Source: CAZPDM01 sp964585305
GTDB taxonomy: Bacteria > Planctomycetota > Uabimicrobiia > Uabimicrobiales > JABWCH01
Length of the DNA stretch: 33,865 nucleotides
Reading direction: 5' to 3'
Assembly: GCA_964585305.1 (NCBI GenBank)
Contig: CAZPDM010000046.1
Span: 1 to 33,865, forward strand
Shown in pieces: positions 1 through 8,180 of the stretch (within the stretch, counting starts at the first letter, position 1; the number at the start of each line of letters is the position of its first letter). A program made the position numbers and the translations under genes. The notes under the pieces are model-generated. The model saw only the letters and a list, made by a program, of their open reading frames with translations, had not been told where the DNA came from and ran no database searches.

Positions 1-1088
1 CCAAGAATATTTTCAAATGTTAATAAAGCTATAATATTTTTTATTTTTGGTAGTATAATATTTTTTGCAAATGTTATTTTATTCTTGAGAATATTGAAAT
101 TTTCTTTGCTTCTATTTTTTGATTGAAAAGGCATTAACGTTTGAACAACAAGCAAAATTGTCAGTCCTGCTGCGGGTAAGGGAGCATAAAAAAAACATAA
201 GCTCCAAAGCAAAAATACTACACGTTGGGAAACACCAAATACAAGTAGGGATAAGCATATCCAGGATGGTATCGCTTGGTTGAATACCCAAAATAATTGT
301 GTAGTAAAACTGGAATATTGAAATCCTAATCCCCACCATTCTAAATGTCGAATGGGAGATAAAAGGAGAGAAGGTGTATAATATGAAATTCCTAAAATAT
401 CCATACCACTAAAAAAAATAAAAAACAAAGTAATGATAAAAAAGGGAAGGCGCAAACGTAAACTTAAAATAATTACAGCTAGAAAAATTCCTAAAACAGT
501 CCAAAAAAACAAAAATATTTGAGTTGCTTGCCAGCCTAAATATTTTCCAATCATAGCAGATGGCATCCAATATCCCACATAATAAACTAACATAAAATCG
601 TCAGTTTTATTATGAACAAGAATATTTTTAACTTTATTATCTAAATTTTTGTGAAGAAAGTCTTCTAGTTGTGGAGGATCAATTTTTTTATTGGGATTTT
701 CATATATAATAGGCCAATCATATTCGATCAGATCACGTAAAAGCGCATTTCTCCAATGATGATCAAAATTTTGAAAACAGTATCCTCCAATACCAGAAAA
801 CAGTACCCAAATAGTAATGATTATAAGTGCTATACAACAACTGCGTATCGAAAAATGTGTTAATTTTATTTTTTCCAAAATTTCTTGTTCTTTTTCTTGT
901 AATACTTGTAATCCTAAGCTATTATTAGGTGCTAAGATTTTTTCTAAACAGTTTTTATAATTTCGCCAAAATATTCCGATAAAAATAAGTGCTGTTGCGA
1001 ATGCAACTAACCAATTTAGCCAAGTACAAACAAAGATAAAAAAAGGAAGAAGAAGATAAAAAAAAGCAAGATAGAAGATAATCTGCAT
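1..1088 (-). CDS. Polytopic membrane protein, 3'-truncated by window edge
   Basis: An open frame runs on the minus strand from an ATG at 1086-1088 to the window edge with no stop, giving at least 362 residues. AAAGGG lies about ten bases before the ATG. The protein begins with hydrophobic segments (residues about 1-38), has another near 82-105, an extracytoplasmic-looking loop of about 80 residues with many charged and aromatic residues (near 105-185), and then several more membrane segments. The pattern of one large loop rich in Trp, His and Asp (for example NFDHHWRNALLRDLIEYDWP) between membrane helices resembles GT-C or polymerase-type envelope proteins, but I recognise no diagnostic motif. 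It is divergent from the GDP-mannose dehydratase gene, only 49 bases away, which fits a polysaccharide context. Family assignment is weak; that it is a real membrane gene is well supported. Confidence 0.75.
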   Translation of the reverse strand, partial: MQIIFYLAFFYLLLPFFIFVCTWLNWLVAFATALIFIGIFWRNYKNCLEKILAPNNSLGLQVLQEKEQEILEKIKLTHFSIRSCCIALIIITIWVLFSGIGGYCFQNFDHHWRNALLRDLIEYDWPIIYENPNKKIDPPQLEDFLHKNLDNKVKNILVHNKTDDFMLVYYVGYWMPSAMIGKYLGWQATQIFLFFWTVLGIFLAVIILSLRLRLPFFIITLFFIFFSGMDILGISYYTPSLLLSPIRHLEWWGLGFQYSSFTTQLFWVFNQAIPSWICLSLLVFGVSQRVVFLLWSLCFFYAPLPAAGLTILLVVQTLMPFQSKNRSKENFNILKNKITFAKNIILPKIKNIIALLTFENIL

Positions 1089-1137
1089 TAAATATACCCT
1101 TTATTTTTTTGATTTTTTTCAATGTGAGAAAATATTT

Positions 1138-2109
1138 ATGAAAGCGTTAATTACTGGCATCAATGGGCAAGATGGATCGTATCTTGCCGAATTGTTATTA
1201 GAAAAAGGTTATGAAGTTCATGGAATTATTCGCCGTTCTTCATTGGAAAATGCACAAAAGTTAGATAATCTTAAAAATGTTCAAAAAAAGATTACATTAT
1301 ATCCATGTAATATAGAAGATCATTTAGCTCTTTACAAACTGATTGCTGCAATTCGTCCGGATGAATGTTACCATCTTGCTGCATCTAGTTTTGTAAGTTA
1401 TTCTTTTGAAGAAGAAGCTACGATTATTGCTACCAACTTTAACTCTACTCATTATTTGTTATCGAGTTTACATGAGTTAGCCCCAGAATGCAAGTTTTAT
1501 TTTGCAGGTTCAAGTGAGATGTTTGGCGAGCCGGAAGAAAGTCCGCAACATGAAAAAACTCGATTTAATCCTCGTTCAATTTATGGGATTTCAAAAGTTT
1601 CCAGTTATTATGTAGTTAAGAATTATCGAGAACATTATAAAATGTATGCTTGTACAGGAATGACTTATAATCATGAATCTCCTCGCCGCGATTTTTCTTT
1701 TGTAACACGCAAAATATCTATGGGTGTTGCTAAAATCTATCTTAAAAAATCAACAAAAATTCAATTAGGTAATATGGAGGCCATACGAGATTGGGGATAT
1801 TCACCGGAATATGTTGTAGCAATGTGGCAAATGCTAAATAATCCAAGTGGGCCAAAAGACTATGTATTAGCAACAGGAATCTCTCATAGTGTAAGGGATT
1901 TTGTTCGCATTGCTTTTGATATAGTTGGACTAAATTATCAGAATTATGTTGAAATAAATCCTCAATTTTTTAGACCTTCAGAACAAAAGCCATTGTTAGG
2001 GAATGCTCAGCTTATTCAAAAAGAATTGGGTTGGAAAAATCAAACTCCTTTAGAAAAAATTATTGAAAAAATGGTGGAGAATGATATTGAATTTTTAAGT
2101 AAGAATTAA
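1138..2109 (+). CDS. gmd: GDP-mannose 4,6-dehydratase
   Basis: This extended short-chain dehydrogenase converts GDP-D-mannose to GDP-4-keto-6-deoxy-D-mannose, the precursor of GDP-fucose, GDP-rhamnose and related deoxysugars, in the cytoplasm. The 323 residues start with the nucleotide-binding motif GINGQDG (7-13). The catalytic residues are visible as Ser126-Glu127 in GSSEMFGE and the Tyr149-x3-Lys153 pair in YGISK. Family signatures NHESPRR, FVTRKI and a GNMEAIRDWG stretch (usually GNLDAxRDWG) distinguish it from the related reductase RMD. The usual RPAEVDLLxGD tail appears as RPSEQKPLLGN. The length is at the short end for the family. A glycosyltransferase lies at 3539-4729, and the divergent membrane gene upstream also fits surface polysaccharide synthesis. 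No Rmd or fucose synthase is adjacent, so the final sugar is unknown. Confidence 0.92.
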   Translation: MKALITGINGQDGSYLAELLLEKGYEVHGIIRRSSLENAQKLDNLKNVQKKITLYPCNIEDHLALYKLIAAIRPDECYHLAASSFVSYSFEEEATIIATNFNSTHYLLSSLHELAPECKFYFAGSSEMFGEPEESPQHEKTRFNPRSIYGISKVSSYYVVKNYREHYKMYACTGMTYNHESPRRDFSFVTRKISMGVAKIYLKKSTKIQLGNMEAIRDWGYSPEYVVAMWQMLNNPSGPKDYVLATGISHSVRDFVRIAFDIVGLNYQNYVEINPQFFRPSEQKPLLGNAQLIQKELGWKNQTPLEKIIEKMVENDIEFLSKN

Positions 2110-2110
2110 A

Positions 2111-2168
2111 AAAAAGTGCGAGAAATCGCTAACCTTTTATTTATGGTGGATAGTATATCTTTTTTTAT
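2111..2168 (+). repeat. Intergenic hairpin element, copy 1
   Basis: The spacer between gmd and the MoxR gene holds a segment of about 57 bases that recurs at 26016-26065 with roughly 85-90% identity by eye and two small gaps. It contains GCGA-GAAA-TCGC, a four-pair stem with a GAAA tetraloop (2118-2129), then TTTATTTATG and a T-rich end. In the second copy the stem C is a T, which still pairs as G-U. It could be an RNA element, a terminator-like site or a small mobile repeat. Confidence 0.55.
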
Positions 2169-2191
2169 AAAAATTTTAGGAGATATTTCTT

Positions 2192-3124
2192 TTGCAACCT
2201 AGCATTTTTAGCAACATTTTAGCAAACCTTGAAAAAGTTATTCATGGAAAAACAGAAATATTAAAAAAATTTCTTATATGCTATTTTGCAGGCGGACATA
2301 TCTTATTAGAAGATGTGCCAGGAGTAGGAAAAACTACATTGGCAAAGGCTTTGGCGTTTTCTATACAATGCCAGTTTCATCGTATTCAGTTTACTCCTGA
2401 TCTTATGCCAGCAGATATTACAGGAAGCATGATTTATAATTCAAAATCCGGAGAATTTCAATTTCGACCAGGACCAATTTTCAGCGATATTTTACTTGCA
2501 GATGAAATAAATCGTGCTTCTCCACGTACTCAATCAGCATTACTTGAAGCAATGAATGAATCTCAAGTAAGTATCGAAGGTGTTGCTCAAACTATTTCTC
2601 CTATATTTACAGTAATTGCAACTCAAAATCCAGTTGCTTTTCATGGAACATACCCTTTGCCTGAAGCACAAATAGATCGTTTTTATATCAGCCTTACTTT
2701 AGGATATCCCAGCCGTAAAGATGAACAATTGATGCTGATCAGCCAGCAGTATCAACATCCTTTGGAACAATTGAAGTCTGTAACGAATATGGAAACTATT
2801 GCTTCCACACGTAAAATGATTAGAAATATTATGGTAAATGAAGCTGTACTAAGCTATCTTCTTGAGATTGTAGAAAATACTCGTCATGATCCACGTATTA
2901 GATTAGGTATTAGCCCTAGAGGTTCGCTTGCTTTATATAGGATGGCTCAATCTCATGCTTGGGTTAATGGGCGAGATTTTGTTATTCCGGACGATATAAA
3001 ACAGATGGCCGCAATAACTTTATCACATCGCCTTTTACAATCAACAAAGATTCGAAATTCAGGCATTCGTAATGAGGAGATCATTCATCAAATATTATCT
3101 CAAATTAAAATACCAACTATATAA
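2192..3124 (+). CDS. MoxR-family AAA+ ATPase
   Basis: MoxR ATPases are cytoplasmic AAA+ chaperones that usually help activate or mature partner proteins, often with VWA-domain or DUF58 proteins. The 310 residues show Walker A (DVPGVGKTT, 41-49), Walker B (ILLADEINR, about 103-111), the typical SPRTQSALLEAMNE stretch, sensor 1 (TVIATQNP), the PLPEAQIDRF arginine-finger region and sensor 2 (GISPRG). The start is a TTG preceded by AGGAG at nine bases. The length is normal for a compact MoxR. Unusually, no DUF58, VWA or transglutaminase-like partner follows; the next gene is a tRNA, so the partner must be elsewhere. The shared hairpin element lies just upstream. The family call is secure; the substrate is unknown. 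Confidence 0.93.
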   Translation: MQPSIFSNILANLEKVIHGKTEILKKFLICYFAGGHILLEDVPGVGKTTLAKALAFSIQCQFHRIQFTPDLMPADITGSMIYNSKSGEFQFRPGPIFSDILLADEINRASPRTQSALLEAMNESQVSIEGVAQTISPIFTVIATQNPVAFHGTYPLPEAQIDRFYISLTLGYPSRKDEQLMLISQQYQHPLEQLKSVTNMETIASTRKMIRNIMVNEAVLSYLLEIVENTRHDPRIRLGISPRGSLALYRMAQSHAWVNGRDFVIPDDIKQMAAITLSHRLLQSTKIRNSGIRNEEIIHQILSQIKIPTI

Positions 3125-3186
3125 CTATATAATATAAAAAATGTTATATTTTTTTATAATTTTTTTAAAAAAACTTTTTTTTTCCC

Positions 3187-3214
3187 TTGACAATTTTTAC
3201 ATAGTTGTTATAAT
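3187..3214 (+). promoter_or_regulatory. Sigma-70 type promoter for tRNA-Gly
   Basis: A consensus -35 box TTGACA (3187-3192) and a consensus -10 box TATAAT (3209-3214) are separated by 16 bases. Transcription would start near 3221, leaving a leader of about 90 bases before the tRNA. It is the best housekeeping promoter match that I see in the window. Confidence 0.85.
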
Positions 3215-3310
3215 ATAGGTGTAATGAATGAGCGAGCAAATTTCAACAGTTAAAAAAATAATGGCTATTAAAGTATGCTCCTTATTCATACGCCTAGAAT
3301 TTACTATAAT

Positions 3311-3386
3311 GCGGGCGTAGCTCAGCTGGTAGAGCACAAGCTTGCCATGCTTGTTGTCGTGGGTTCAAGTCCCATCACCCGCTCCA
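3311..3386 (+). tRNA. tRNA-Gly (anticodon GCC)
   Basis: A 76-base cloverleaf with encoded CCA end. The D-arm is GCTC..GAGC; the anticodon stem CAAGC/GCTTG encloses the loop TTGCCAT with anticodon GCC; the T-stem is GTGGG/CCCAT around TTCAAGT; the discriminator base is T. The acceptor stem GCGGGCG/CACCCGC has one unpaired position, C6 (3316) against A67 (3377), where U-A or similar would be expected. The tRNA has its own promoter upstream and an intrinsic terminator immediately downstream, so it is a single-gene transcription unit. Confidence 0.96.
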
Positions 3387-3390
3387 AAAA

Positions 3391-3425
3391 AGTCTTCTGA
3401 AAGAAATTTCAGAAGACTTTTTTTT
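3391..3425 (+). terminator. Intrinsic terminator of tRNA-Gly
   Basis: A perfect 12-bp stem AGTCTTCTGAAA (3391-3402) with a GAAA loop pairs with 3407-3418 and is followed by seven T. It begins four bases after the tRNA CCA end. Confidence 0.93.
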
Positions 3426-3454
3426 CTATATATTTTTTTCTTTTTTTAAAGCGC

Positions 3455-3531
3455 GAAAATTGCCATTCTTTTTTAGAATGGCAATTTTCTAAGTAAGTTG
3501 GCAAAAGTATTTAGTCATTTAGAATGGCAAT
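3455..3531. repeat. Inverted repeat plus extra direct copy
   Basis: A perfect 15-bp inverted repeat, GAAAATTGCCATTCT at 3455-3469 and its complement at 3475-3489, has a TTTTT loop. The core AGAATGGCAAT occurs a third time at 3521-3531, just past the end of the minus-strand glycosyltransferase gene. Neither side has a clean T-run, so this is a weak terminator candidate between converging transcription units. Confidence 0.6.
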
Positions 3532-3538
3532 CATCCAT

Positions 3539-4729
3539 TCAATTTCCTTCTCTCCAACATTGAAGTTTATTGGAATAATTTTTAAAAATAATTTCTAAAG
3601 TTTGCCAATAATCTTCTTCTTTATTTTGATTGACTCTATTGCGACCGCTCGCAACAAATTCTGCTATTTGAGGATCTTTTTTTAGAATCTTTTGAATATT
3701 TCGTGCGAGATCTTCTGGATTATTTAGATCAATAAGTAGTCCTGCTCCTTGTACCTGCTCTCTTAATCCTGGCAAATCAGAATAAATAACGGGGCAACTT
3801 AATTGCCAAGCTTCTAGTGGTGGGATATTAGTTGGGCCAAAATAAGTTGGCATAACTAATGCTAATGCCTGTGAATACAGATATGGTATTTCTATATCTG
3901 GAGCTAGCCCTATGTAAAAAATTTGTTCTTTAATACCTAGTTTTTCAGCTTGTCTCAGGATATAATTTAAATTCCCATGTTCTGCACCGCAAAAAACAGC
4001 GTATACAGTTTTTTTTTGTTTTTCTTTTAGAAACTTAAGGGCATTTAAAATATAAATATGATTTTTATGTGGCCAAAATTGACTAGGATAGAAAATATAT
4101 GGTCCAGGAATGTGATATTTTTCTGAAATGGAAATAAAATTTTTTTTATAGAATTCTTTTGTAATTTGAGTTTGACATGCAGGCAAAAAAGGAAATACTA
4201 TTATTCTTTCTGGATCTATTTGATACCGACGAACTAAATTTTCTTTTCCTAAAGTAGAATCTGCGATTACTGCTATAGCTTTTGGCAAGGCTTGGTGGTA
4301 TAATTTTTCTCTTTTTTCAAATTGTCCATAAAAGTTCACTTCTGGAAATTCTGGAAAATCTCGATGGCAAAGATCCCAAACTGTAAAAATATAATTGTGG
4401 GAAAATGTATATTCTGCCAAATAAGAGGGAGAAACAAAATAAATCAAGTCAATATCTGCTTGGCTAAGAATTTGATCCCATTGACTATCGTAACGTCTTA
4501 ACAAAAGCAATTTTATATAAAAAATAATTTTATGTAAAAAAGAAAATTTAAAATATTGGCATGATATATTTTTCCTTTTAAGTATTTCAATATTTTTTAA
4601 AGAAGATGTAAGCACTATAAATGTGTAAGGATGTTTTTGATGGCGATGGAGTAATTGGATCATACTTAAAGCATATTGAAATCCTCCACCATCATGTAAT
4701 TCTTGCTCTAAAACTATAGCAATTTTCAT
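3539..4729 (-). CDS. Family 4 glycosyltransferase (mannosyltransferase-like)
   Basis: GT4 enzymes are retaining glycosyltransferases with a GT-B fold that move a sugar from a nucleotide donor to a polysaccharide or lipid-linked acceptor at the cytoplasmic face of the membrane. The N-terminal domain has the glycine-rich acceptor loop (MKIAIVLEQELHDGGGFQYA). The C-terminal domain carries FYPSQFWPHKNH, a VFCGAEHG strand-loop, and the donor-site signature YFGPTNIPPLEAW that matches the E-x7-E region of mannosyltransferases. I chose the ATG at 4729 (396 residues), preceded by GAAGGAAG; a TTG at 4750 would add seven residues, but the sequence starting MKIAIV fits the fold. The start is divergent from the secreted protein gene with only 37 bases between. 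The nearby gmd suggests a GDP-sugar donor. Confidence 0.88.
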   Translation of the reverse strand: MKIAIVLEQELHDGGGFQYALSMIQLLHRHQKHPYTFIVLTSSLKNIEILKRKNISCQYFKFSFLHKIIFYIKLLLLRRYDSQWDQILSQADIDLIYFVSPSYLAEYTFSHNYIFTVWDLCHRDFPEFPEVNFYGQFEKREKLYHQALPKAIAVIADSTLGKENLVRRYQIDPERIIVFPFLPACQTQITKEFYKKNFISISEKYHIPGPYIFYPSQFWPHKNHIYILNALKFLKEKQKKTVYAVFCGAEHGNLNYILRQAEKLGIKEQIFYIGLAPDIEIPYLYSQALALVMPTYFGPTNIPPLEAWQLSCPVIYSDLPGLREQVQGAGLLIDLNNPEDLARNIQKILKKDPQIAEFVASGRNRVNQNKEEDYWQTLEIIFKNYSNKLQCWREGN

Positions 4730-4766
4730 ATAAATCTTTACTTCCTTCAAAAGATAGGTATTTTTT

Positions 4767-5660
4767 ATGAAATATATATTGTTTATTTTTCTATTTTTAA
4801 TTTTCTTTGCTCAGAATCTCATCTCTCAACGAGAGATTTTATATTTAAAAAATCCTTCGGATAATTTAAAATTAATTGCAGAAAAAATAAGAGATGGGAG
4901 TAATTTTTATGATACTAATTCTTTTTTGAATAAAAAGCAATATTTTATTCGTATTGCTATGAAAAAATTTAGCATAGATGAAAATAATCAAATTCCTGAA
5001 AATGCTTTTCTTGGTACAAAACCCTTTGTATTTTTTACTGTACCTGAAAGTATCTATGGTAAAAATATTTTAGATATCTATTTAGATATTGGATATGAAG
5101 CAGAAGATATTATTCGTTGGCAGAAAAATCAAGATATGGTTGCGATTGTCTTTTGTTATGACAATACAATCAGTATTTCTAAAGAACAAAATGGCCAACT
5201 TCCTGAAAATTGGAAAAAATATGTTTATATTCCAACATGGAAAAATTCTTTAGCAATATTTACTAAGTTGGCTAGCGATGCAAAAGTAGAAGCACATAAG
5301 CAAGGCGAGTTTGCACCGGAAAATTTATTTTTTAAGACGGAAATTGAAAAAAATTTTGTAGTAAATTATCCTGAAGAAGCTAAAAAAAGAGTTATGTCAG
5401 TTCCTTATAGTGAATTAAAAATAACTGGAGGAGCCGATTGGGTATATCGAGCATTTTTAGAGAAAAAGCTAAGTTTATTTGAACATTTTCGCGGAAATGG
5501 TAGAACTATAAATGAAATAGTGGATCCGGATGGCACTCAACAAGAATCTGGAGTGTTGGAATTTCTTGGACCAAATATTAAAATTTCTGAGCTTGAGGAA
5601 ATTGCTATTATTTATTTAGGACGGCTTTCTATTTTAGAAAGCTATAGAAAAGATAAATAA
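4767..5660 (+). CDS. Unknown secreted protein
   Basis: The 297-residue product has a clear signal peptide: Lys at position 2, then a hydrophobic core (ILFIFLFLIFF) and a likely cleavage near LISQ (residues 19-21). The mature part is mixed alpha/beta with many aromatic residues, no cysteine pair pattern and no repeat that I can see. I recognise no domain. It includes a segment of alternating hydrophobic residues (AIVFCYDNTISIS, about 125-138) and a C-terminal helix rich in Leu and Glu. It is divergent from the glycosyltransferase, so the two may share a control region. The mature protein is probably periplasmic; the function is unknown. Confidence 0.82.
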   Translation: MKYILFIFLFLIFFAQNLISQREILYLKNPSDNLKLIAEKIRDGSNFYDTNSFLNKKQYFIRIAMKKFSIDENNQIPENAFLGTKPFVFFTVPESIYGKNILDIYLDIGYEAEDIIRWQKNQDMVAIVFCYDNTISISKEQNGQLPENWKKYVYIPTWKNSLAIFTKLASDAKVEAHKQGEFAPENLFFKTEIEKNFVVNYPEEAKKRVMSVPYSELKITGGADWVYRAFLEKKLSLFEHFRGNGRTINEIVDPDGTQQESGVLEFLGPNIKISELEEIAIIYLGRLSILESYRKDK

Positions 5661-5704
5661 AAAACTATTTTATAAAAATTTAGCAGTAAATATGTTAAAA
5701 CATG

Positions 5705-5732
5705 TTGCAATAGTTTTTTTATATGATAAAAT
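5705..5732 (+). promoter_or_regulatory. Possible sigma-70 type promoter
   Basis: TTGCAA (5705-5710) and TAAAAT (5727-5732) are separated by 16 bases, upstream of the PATAN-TPR gene. The AT-rich background makes chance matches likely. The rest of the 5661-5940 spacer holds the hairpin at 5733-5783 and a repeated GCGAATATTTT (about 5843 and 5897); I see no gene in it. Confidence 0.35.
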
Positions 5733-5783
5733 GAAAAAATTCGCTTTAGCTTGCTAAGTGTTAGTAAGTGTGTGAATTTTTTC
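5733..5783 (+). terminator. Long two-part hairpin, terminator or leader element
   Basis: An outer stem GAAAAAATTC (5733-5742) pairs with 5774-5783. Inside it CTTGCTAA (5750-5757) pairs with TTAGTAAG (5761-5768), with one G-U pair. It could end the upstream secreted-protein transcript. Because it lies just after the possible promoter, it could also be a leader structure for the following gene. Confidence 0.5.
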
Positions 5784-5940
5784 TATTAAAATTTGTTGAT
5801 CGGCAATTAAATCATCCCTCGGCCTAAAAGCTAGTGCTTTTTGGCGAATATTTTGTAGAAAAATATTTTTGAACATTATCTAAAAATATGAGGTTGCGAA
5901 TATTTTTTGCCCCAAGCAAAAAAACATCGCGAATTTGTTT

Positions 5941-8169
5941 ATGAATATCAAGCGTGATAAAAAGAAAGACTTGGAAATTTTAGGACTGTCAGGAATATTT
6001 CAAGGGATTGCAGATAATAATCGTTCTGGGATTTTAAGCGTCCAATCAGGAAACCAGGAAAAATACATTTATTTTGATCATGGCAACATTAAAATGATCG
6101 CATCGCCACATCGTACGAGTGTGCTAGCAGAAGGTATGCGCCGGGCTTTTGGCCAAATTGATGATGATGTATTGCAAGAAGCCTTTCATATACAAAGATC
6201 GACTAGTAAAAGCCTTTCAGAGATTTTGATTGAGCTTAATGCTGATCAAAAGTTTATTGAAAATCTTTGTCGAAGCCAAATTCGAGAAGAAATTTTTGAA
6301 TTATTTATATGGGAAGATATGCAATTTGAATTCCTAGAAGGTGGAACTTCGGAAGAATTATTTAGTAAAGAACTATTAAGTTTAGACATTTCTATTACAC
6401 CAAGCATTATTTTTATGGAAATGGCTGGTCGGTTGGATGAATGGAAAAATATTTCTGAAGTTTTTCCTTCTTCTAAAGATATTCCCTATATCTCTGCTGA
6501 TATTTATTCTGAGCTTGAACCCGAACAACACCACTTATTAACAATAACAGATGGTTCACATGATTTTGAAGAAATTTTTGCGCAATGCCGCTTACCATAT
6601 TTTCAAATGATGAAAACATTTTATATCCTTAAACAAGAAAAGCAATATCTTTCCCTTCGTACCGCTTCAGAACTAAAAGATATGGCTAAGTGGAACGAAG
6701 TTAAAGCAGATATCTTTAAATGTATTAAACTGTATGAGCGAGCAGAAGAGTTAGGCGGGCAAGATCAAGAAAGTATTCATTGGTTAGCTGAGGCTTATGA
6801 ATCTTCAGGTTTAATTAGTAAGGCAATTATAAAATATCGGCAGTTAGGCGAATTATCTCTAAAAAAACAAGATTATGATGGGGCAATTCGAGCCTATAGT
6901 AAAGTAATTACGTATTCTCAAGAAGATTCTATTGCGCATAAAAATTATATTTTTGCTTTATTTGAAAGTAGTCGTTTTGAAGAAGGTGCTACTGCTTCCA
7001 TAGCGTTTGCTAAGAAATTAGCTAGTGATAATAAACGACGGGCTATTCAAGTACTAGAAAATGCTTATCAACATAATCCCCTTAGTCCTGAAATATTAGA
7101 ATATATGGCTTCTTTATATTGGGAATTGGAAGAATATAATGCTGCAATTTCTAATTATACAATGCTAGCTAATTTATATAAAGTTCGCAAACTATATCAA
7201 GATACTATTTCTTCGTATCAGAAGATTCTTACAATAGATTATAATAATATTCAGGCACGCATTGAACTAGCAAATACATATCTTTTAATGAATGAACAGG
7301 CACGTGGAGTTGAAGAATATAAAAAATTAGGAGATATTCTTTGCAAGACTGTTTTGCAAGACTCATTTGGATTTAACTATCTGATTACTGTCTGCGAAAA
7401 AATTATTCAATTTGAACCGGATAATATCCAAGCTAGAGAATGGTTAGCAGATGTTTATATCTATCATGGTGATGTTACACATGCACGTGAGCTTCTTTTA
7501 GAACTTATGGACTTTTTGCAGGATAAAAATTATTCTGACACCTTGATTTCTGTATTGCAAAAACTTGTTCAAATTGAGCCTAAAAATCGTAGCTATCGTC
7601 GGATGCTAGCAGAAATTTATCATCGTATGCAATATTATGAAGAAGCAACAAAAGAGTTAGTATGTATTGCTAATCTGGCAATTGAGGATGGAACATTACA
7701 TTTGCAGAATAAAGATGAACAGGTAGCAATTCAAATTTTATCAGAAAGTTTAGATGCTTTGAATCTTGTTTTAATTATTGAACCGTTTAATCTTGAAGTG
7801 CGACAAAAACGTGCTGAATTGCTTCATCAATTAGGATATACACAAGATGCCGTACACGAATATAAATTGGTATGCAATATGACAAAAGCTGTACATAATT
7901 ATCATGACGCTTTGACGGCTTTATTTCATATTATTGAGTTAGCTCCGGATTATGAGCCTGGTGCATTTTTAGAAATGGCAAAATTGTGTGAACGTCAAAA
8001 TAAAATGGATCTTGCCATCAATTTTTATAAAAAATATGCTAAAAGAAGTTTGATGCGAGGAGATTTTGGTGAAGCTTTACAAACCTGTCGCAGACTTTTA
8101 ACTATGCTTCCTAACGATTCTGATGTTATGAATTGGAGAAATATTGCTACTCAAGTTAGCAAAAATTAA
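5941..8169 (+). CDS. PATAN (DUF4388) domain and TPR repeat protein
   Basis: The N-terminal part (residues about 8-150) matches the PATAN/DUF4388 fold: GLSGIFQGIADNNRSGILSV followed by KYIYFDHGNIKMIAS and a helical tail ending in FIWEDMQFEFLEG. In other bacteria this module is tied to signalling and motility proteins. From about residue 215 the rest is helical tetratricopeptide repeats, visible as recurring blocks such as AIIKYRQLGELSLKKQDYDG and ISSYQKILTIDYNNIQARIE, to the C-terminus. No signal peptide is present, so the protein is cytoplasmic. The start is uncertain: a TTG at 5935 or the ATG at 5941 used here, with no clear ribosome site. It stands 11 bases before the YdjY-like gene and probably heads that operon. 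The likely role is a scaffold for protein interactions; partners are unknown. Confidence 0.87.
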   Translation: MNIKRDKKKDLEILGLSGIFQGIADNNRSGILSVQSGNQEKYIYFDHGNIKMIASPHRTSVLAEGMRRAFGQIDDDVLQEAFHIQRSTSKSLSEILIELNADQKFIENLCRSQIREEIFELFIWEDMQFEFLEGGTSEELFSKELLSLDISITPSIIFMEMAGRLDEWKNISEVFPSSKDIPYISADIYSELEPEQHHLLTITDGSHDFEEIFAQCRLPYFQMMKTFYILKQEKQYLSLRTASELKDMAKWNEVKADIFKCIKLYERAEELGGQDQESIHWLAEAYESSGLISKAIIKYRQLGELSLKKQDYDGAIRAYSKVITYSQEDSIAHKNYIFALFESSRFEEGATASIAFAKKLASDNKRRAIQVLENAYQHNPLSPEILEYMASLYWELEEYNAAISNYTMLANLYKVRKLYQDTISSYQKILTIDYNNIQARIELANTYLLMNEQARGVEEYKKLGDILCKTVLQDSFGFNYLITVCEKIIQFEPDNIQAREWLADVYIYHGDVTHARELLLELMDFLQDKNYSDTLISVLQKLVQIEPKNRSYRRMLAEIYHRMQYYEEATKELVCIANLAIEDGTLHLQNKDEQVAIQILSESLDALNLVLIIEPFNLEVRQKRAELLHQLGYTQDAVHEYKLVCNMTKAVHNYHDALTALFHIIELAPDYEPGAFLEMAKLCERQNKMDLAINFYKKYAKRSLMRGDFGEALQTCRRLLTMLPNDSDVMNWRNIATQVSKN

Positions 8170-8180
8170 AGGAGAATTTT

